Shown: positions 59,032 to 64,000 of the stretch, piece after piece
How the letters are laid out: every line of letters starts with the position of its first letter
Position numbering within the stretch: position 1 is the stretch's first letter
Assembly: GCF_040712315.1 (NCBI RefSeq)
Contig: NC_134015.1
Span: 3,694,445-3,758,444 of the forward strand
Direction: 5' to 3'
Source: Castanea sativa
Lineage: Eukaryota > Streptophyta > Magnoliopsida > Fagales > Fagaceae
DNA: 64,000 bases
Notes under the pieces: model-generated
What the model was told of the DNA's origin: nothing
The model's input: only the letters and a program-made list of their open reading frames with translations
The model's database searches: none
Program-made: the position numbers and the translations under genes

Positions 59032-59460
59032 TATAAATAGACCCTCTTGGACCTTTCCTTTCACTAGAAAATTTTCATTGACATAATCATGAGAGTGTGT
59101 GTTAGATGAGATTATCCATCGGATCAATGATTTACTAGATTTGAAAATCATGTCTAGGTTGAAGACTCTTCGGGTAATGCATGAATATAACCCAATTCAT
59201 CTTCAATCAGGTTAGTTAGCTTGATTTCTTCTACTTAATTAATGACAATAAATATCAAGTTATGTCTTTCTTATTCTCTATTAATTAATTTTTGGATTTT
59301 TGGTTGCAGATTGTGTTAAGCTATTTAAATCATCCATTTGAAAACTCAAGAATCTCCATCTTATGCTACCATTCACATTTACATATGGCGTGTACTTGAC
59401 TTGCAAGACGTAATATTGTCCATAAATAAATTAAGCTGTAATTGTAATAGAAACAGTTTA
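59032..59460 (+). ncRNA. Module M6: putative spliced transcript with hairpin
   Basis: TATAAATAG at 59032-59040. Arms TTGAAGA and TCTTCAA kept with an inner GGGT/ACCC pair. Donor CAG/GTTAG at 59210/59211; acceptor TTGCAG ending 59309. It is the most diverged copy, yet TATA box, arms and splice sites remain. Confidence 0.42.
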
Positions 59461-60809
59461 CAACCATAATATAGCCTTAATCCCAAATATTTTGAAGGTT
59501 TGCTATGGATCCTCAATAAGATTAGCAACAATATTTATTGTTCTCACATTTTGTTTTGCCATTCTACTTCGGCCTGTAGGTATTGGGTTTAGAATGGACA
59601 CAAGAAGCATGTAAGCAAATGCAATGGGTGGGGTAAAACTAAAGGGGGAGGTTTGGGTCTAGTGCTTCCATCGCATTGGATCTGGTTGGATGATGACACG
59701 TGTTCAAATATAGACACGTGACACAATCTCAACGGGTTCAGTGTTACTGGATGTTAAACTTAATCCCAAACCAAAACTAAAATCAACTTGTCTCTGTTAA
59801 GATGATTTACCTATGTTGACTATTTATAAAAGGAGTATTTCCTTTTCCCCACATAAAATAGCATAAACTGTAACTACAAGTCTCTTCCTCATGCGTGTAT
59901 ATATATATTCTAGATTATTTTCATTTCATTTGACTATTTCCATTAGATCCTTTATTGATTTTAATGAATAATGTATGGAAGTAACACTATTTGTACTTTA
60001 TTGGTTGATATAAACATGTGTTTTTTTTTAGCCAAGATATAAATTTAAATATGTGTTTTAATTGTGAGAACACAGAATAAAAAAACTAAAATAAGAATAA
60101 AAACACATAATTATAACTAATTTTCATTGACTTATTTTTCTTAAAAAATAAGTTGGATAAAAGTATAGTTACATCTACAAGAAATGAAGTTTAAAAAGTT
60201 TCACATATACAAACAAATTATATATATATATATATAAATAAATAAAAATAAAAAGAGCAAGTAACACTTTGAAATAAATAAATAAATTTATTAATAATGT
60301 TTGATTTGTTTTAATTAAATTTGGTGAATAAAATCTCGATTTATATACCTCTTTGTCAAAAGAATTCTTCTCTAATAGGGTTATTAAATGTTGGTAAAAT
60401 CTATGTCAAGAAGAGAACTCTAGTATGTATTTAAATTTGGAAGGATATCCAAGTAGTCTACATTTCAGATCGTGCAATATTAATGTTTCATAATGTGGAC
60501 AAGTTCTGCCTAATACATATGGAATTATATATTAGATATTATGCATGGAGAAAATAAAAGATGGATATATTAGATATATAAAGTGAAAAGCACAATGGAA
60601 GAATACCATCGCTTATTCTTCTTTCAATTCTTATTTCTCTAAACAATTTATCACATATGAACCGAAGAATTATCTCCAATCCCATGCAGGGACTAAGTAA
60701 AAACCTCATACATATCACTCATCTCAAATAAAATAAACAAAAGACATATAAATAACCTATAAAGCCCATAAAATTAGAGTAACACACAAAATTTTAAATT
60801 ATCATTATC
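59461..60809. other. Spacer between M6 and the truncated exonuclease copy
   Basis: AT-rich; the right part matches 41620-42289. Two ACACGTG words at about 59697 and 59723. No gene seen. Confidence 0.5.
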
Positions 60810-61200
60810 CTAGAGCAAACTCAAGAGATTGTTTGCAATAAGATAAGAAGCACAAGCATCATGAATGGCATACTTGACTTGTTCATGTGAAAAAACCCTA
60901 GCACCCCAGTCAGAGAAAGTAACACCTTTTGGCTCCTCATAGTACAGCCCAACTTCACTAGCTAACTCAACTAAACCACACCCATCAAGATTTGGCTTCT
61001 TAAGAACCCTAGCAGCCAAATGACCTAGTTCCACACCAGTCTTACAACCAAACATCTGGGGCCATTGTAGTATTTTCTTGACATTATCCTTTACTCCAAT
61101 GCCAACAAAACACACATTTGAATCACTCAAAAATTTCTTGATGGAATCAGGAAATGAATCCAAGAAGTACAATTGAACTATATGGCAGAGAGTTCCAACA
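60810..61200 (-). pseudogene. Exonuclease-like fragment 4, N-terminus deleted
   Basis: The C-terminal about 120 codons align with residues about 81-199 of the intact protein (SNVCFVGIGVKDNVKKILQW and onward) and stay in frame to the stop. Just beyond codon 75 the sequence jumps to what is upstream of the intact gene (about 43048), so a deletion removed the start, the first 70 codons and motif I. Tyr180 and Asp184 equivalents remain. Confidence 0.85.
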
Positions 61201-62848
61201 AAAATGTCTTATTATATAGTTGATAAAGTTTCTTAACGTTATACCTGAATCTCAGAATTCTCTCATTTTTATTAAAGCAAACAATGAAGAGTTTCAAAAT
61301 TTTGAAGACCATGAATATTAAGTTACTCGGTAAAGTCTTTTAACATTACACATGAATTTTCAATCAAATTATACTTTTGAAATGTAAATTAATAGAATAT
61401 TTTATTAGTTGGTAAAGTTTTTTGACATAATACTTGAATCTTAAAATTCTACTTTATACTAAAATGGCTAGGTTGGAAAGCCTCAAAATATTAGAGGCAA
61501 TGAAATGATAAATTTACTTTTCTCTTGGCGTTATACATAAGTCAATTGCCTTCAATGCAATGATATATTCTCAAATATATTGAGAAATTAGGAAATAAGC
61601 ATTGAGGTGCTTCCCAATATAAGAGTCTAATGAGACTTAACGGATTAAATAAAGAACACAATTATGGCTTGCTAAGAAATTCATTGGAACTGGTTCAACT
61701 GACAAGTAGACCAGATGCATGCACAAATTTCTACTTTGGTTGCTTAATGAACAAACGTCACTAGCTTCTTGGTATCTGTTTTTATAAGCGACTCTCAAAG
61801 GGTAAATTGTATGAGTATCAGAACTTATCAAGAAAGCTGAAGTTTGCATTTTACTTCAAATATTGCAACACTGAATACCAAAAAAAAAAAATTTATCTCC
61901 ACTATATCCAACTCAAGGTACATGAGCTTTGATAGAAAAACTATGCCGAAGCACCAAAGTAAATTAAATAGTTAATTCCCAAGATTGATATAGGATACCT
62001 CTAAAATGTTTTTTTTTTTTTTTTTTTAATCCTCAGCATCAAGCAGCTATCAAAGGCATAAATTAATATACCAATATATTTATATATTTATATATGTGCA
62101 CACACATATATATGAAGGGATAGATAAGTAACGTAACTTACATTAACTAGCACAAAAAAAGTGAAAAAGATAAGTGACTTACATATGTTTGTAGAAGATT
62201 GTAAAGGGACCCATAAACACCAAAATAAAAGCCCACATAACAACCGATTGGATGATAGAACCTCCATCACAACAAGATCCTGAATAAACCCTAAACATCA
62301 CAATAAAATGCTTTGACTTCTCTCTGCAAAAATAACACCTCACCCCAACAAAGAAAATCACCATTAGTTCCCCCCAATTAATTAACTCTGCCAATCTCTA
62401 CACATTAAGACTTAGCTTCTTGACAAGGCAACTCACCCATAAACACAATATTGTTCTCATTGGATATATATGATATGTAGGCCGGTTTGAGAAACAAGGA
62501 ACCAGATCCAAGCTTGTTGCATCTGAATGATGATGGCAATGGGGTCCAAAACTAGTTTAATATTGGAGCACCTAGGCAACTAGGCACTGAAGCTTGACCA
62601 ACAACCAGCTTTCCATGCAATAGAATAGCCACATGTAGAGCCGGGAAGGCATGGCCCCCCTAAAGTTGGAAAGGTTAATCCCATGCCATATTATTGTTAG
62701 GGACTTAGTGACATCTTTTAAAAGCAGTGTTTATTTTACACTCGTGTACAGTTGTGTGCTACAATTAGCGTTCACTAGTAATTACTGATTTTTTAAATCT
62801 TACTTTGGGTTTATTAATACCTACCATTTGGCACGGTAAAGTATTGCT

Positions 62849-62920
62849 TTTTTTTTTTTTTTTTTTTTGAGAAACACACATACATATATAGGAGAATGGG
62901 ATGAGATAAGAGAATACATT
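62849..62920 (-). mobile_element. Short poly(A) retroposon (72 bp)
   Basis: Flanked by AAGTATTGCT at 62839-62848 and 62921-62930. On the minus strand it ends TATGTATGTGTGTTTCTC plus about 20 A, matching 50499-50586. Confidence 0.75.
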
Positions 62921-63115
62921 AAGTATTGCTATTTGGAAGTTTTTTCTTTTTTCCTTTCATTGGGTTTATTATAACCTACCATTTGGAATAGTAAAGATAT
63001 AACCATTTAGAGTTTTTTTTTTACTGTAGACATAGAAAATCAGTCCAAATTACTTTTGCTTTTTCTTTATACATCATATATTACACTCCTTCTATTTCAA
63101 CAATATCATTTATAT

Positions 63116-63140
63116 TTTACTCAAAAAAAAAAAAAAAAAA
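63116..63140 (+). mobile_element. Ultra-short poly(A) retroposon insertion
   Basis: TTTACTC plus 18 A between CAATATCATTTATAT at 63101-63115 and 63141-63155. Confidence 0.65.
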
Positions 63141-63598
63141 CAATATCATTTATATAAGTTCATTAGTATATTAACTCTTTAACAATATCATTTATGGTGA
63201 TTATCTTTCTTTTTTTTTTCTCTCACATTTCATCTCTCTACTTTTCTTTACATGAAATTAAGAAAGAAATAGTATATGGAATTATATAATCCTATCTGCG
63301 TTGGTTCTTTTCATTTCCTTCTTGTTGCTTGAACACAAATTTTCACTCTATATAATTAGCAATAAATTTCTTGCTCTAGCACTGTTTTCCATGCTTAGAA
63401 ATGAACAGGACAATGCAAATGTGTCTACTATAACTCATACTTCCATGACCTTTTTCTTTTTAAGAAATAATTACAACATACTGCTAATCCCGCAACTCGA
63501 ACCCTTTGCCCTTAGACTCCCAAGCACTTTGTACATGGGGAGGTGAACTTTACATGAATAGCACTAATTGATTATCATAAATGAACTTTATATATAAC

Positions 63599-64000
63599 TG
63601 TAAGGACACAATTCAAATTCTCAAACCACGACTGGGAGGAAAATGGGCTTGAAAGGCCTTTCTTCACAATGAATTTGTAGAGGATGGGTTTGTAATTTAG
63701 ATTTCAAGGATGGCTTAGACAATTACACAAAGAACGGGCTTTGGGCCTAATGGAACAAAACAAAGAATCGTTTGCAAAGAGTAAGACTGAGAATTCCTCC
63801 TCGGACTGTTTCCGAGGATAGTTTCTAATAATATTTCTCAAGTTTGGATACAAATATTGATTATCATACACTTTTTCTTTCTCAAAAAAGCCCTCTCTTG
63901 CTTCGTATGCCTTCCCTCCTATTTATATTCCTCCTCTTCTCTTCATCATCTTCCACTTTATGGTTGCAACCCTGATTTTTGGATACTTGTCCCATCCATT
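63599..64000 (-). mobile_element. C-family LTR, inverted, cut by the window edge
   Basis: Starts TGTAAGGACACAA, the inverse of the end of LTR C (41580-41592). It stays similar for 400 bp, including the TATA-like GGAATATAAATAGG on the minus strand at about 63917-63930. Left flank ATAAC would be the target duplication. Either a solo LTR or the 3' LTR of a minus-strand element running off to the right. Confidence 0.8.

Larger units (their letters stand above)
61201..63598. other. Spacer, second copy of 43045-46750, plus right flank
   Basis: 61200-62700 matches the spacer upstream of the intact gene. On the minus strand 62170-62394 can encode a short hydrophobic peptide (VVMWAFILVFMGPFTIFY), partly kept at 44240-44320; no protein family recognised. 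62700-63598 is AT-rich with two poly(A)-type insertions. Confidence 0.5.

Noticed and set aside
62401..62670. Well-kept block shared with 46490-46750 as a gene or structured RNA
   Set aside because: All frames have stops in at least one copy and no fold or family was recognised; similarity can be explained by the spacer duplication.

Overview
The window is nuclear DNA of a flowering plant, most likely a woody eudicot (the species cannot be proved from this sequence). The evidence is spliced genes with GT-AG and GC-AG introns, a plant-type ribosomal protein L10a gene fragment, Tat/Athila-type Ty3/gypsy LTR retrotransposons, tRNA-derived SINEs, TAA-flanked PIF/Harbinger-like MITEs, long-TIR Mutator-like elements and long GA/CT and AAT tracts. 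Most of the 64 kb is repeats; few genes could be functional.

Layout. (1) 1-8121: a minus-strand Tat-type gypsy element (A), cut by the left window edge. It has an LTR at 7372-8121, a tRNA-Asp-like primer site, one continuous gag-pol frame (1997-7324) interrupted only by six stop codons, a five-copy 151-bp tandem array, and an oppositely directed coiled-coil ORF at the left edge. (2) 8122-15217: copy 1 of a segmental duplication. (3) 15218-18837: a 5'-truncated RPL10a gene joined to the array. (4) 18838-29289: copy 2. (5) 29290-41597: a solo LTR (C, target duplication ATAGT) split by an 11.45-kb LTR element (B, target duplication GGTGG). B has gag on the minus strand and a plant-mobile-domain ORF on the plus strand, and no recognisable pol. 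(6) 41598-47267: an intact Werner-exonuclease-like gene (42290-42889) and spacer. (7) 47268-53943: copy 3, more diverged. (8) 53944-63598: a fourth set of modules with a truncated exonuclease copy. (9) 63599-64000: start of another C-family LTR in the opposite direction.

The host part is a tandem array built from two alternating pieces. One is a plus-strand module with a conserved TATA box, a hairpin and a short intron (six copies). The other is a minus-strand exonuclease-like gene (one intact copy, four broken). Because paralogous empty sites lie in the same window, the ends and target duplications of about fifteen transposon insertions can be read directly and ordered in time. Copy 3 split first, then a 1-kb MITE and other insertions arrived, then copies 1 and 2 separated, and element A entered the AAT tract of copy 1.

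Segment boundaries and divergence are by eye. Family names rest on motifs recognised in the translated sequence; no database was searched.
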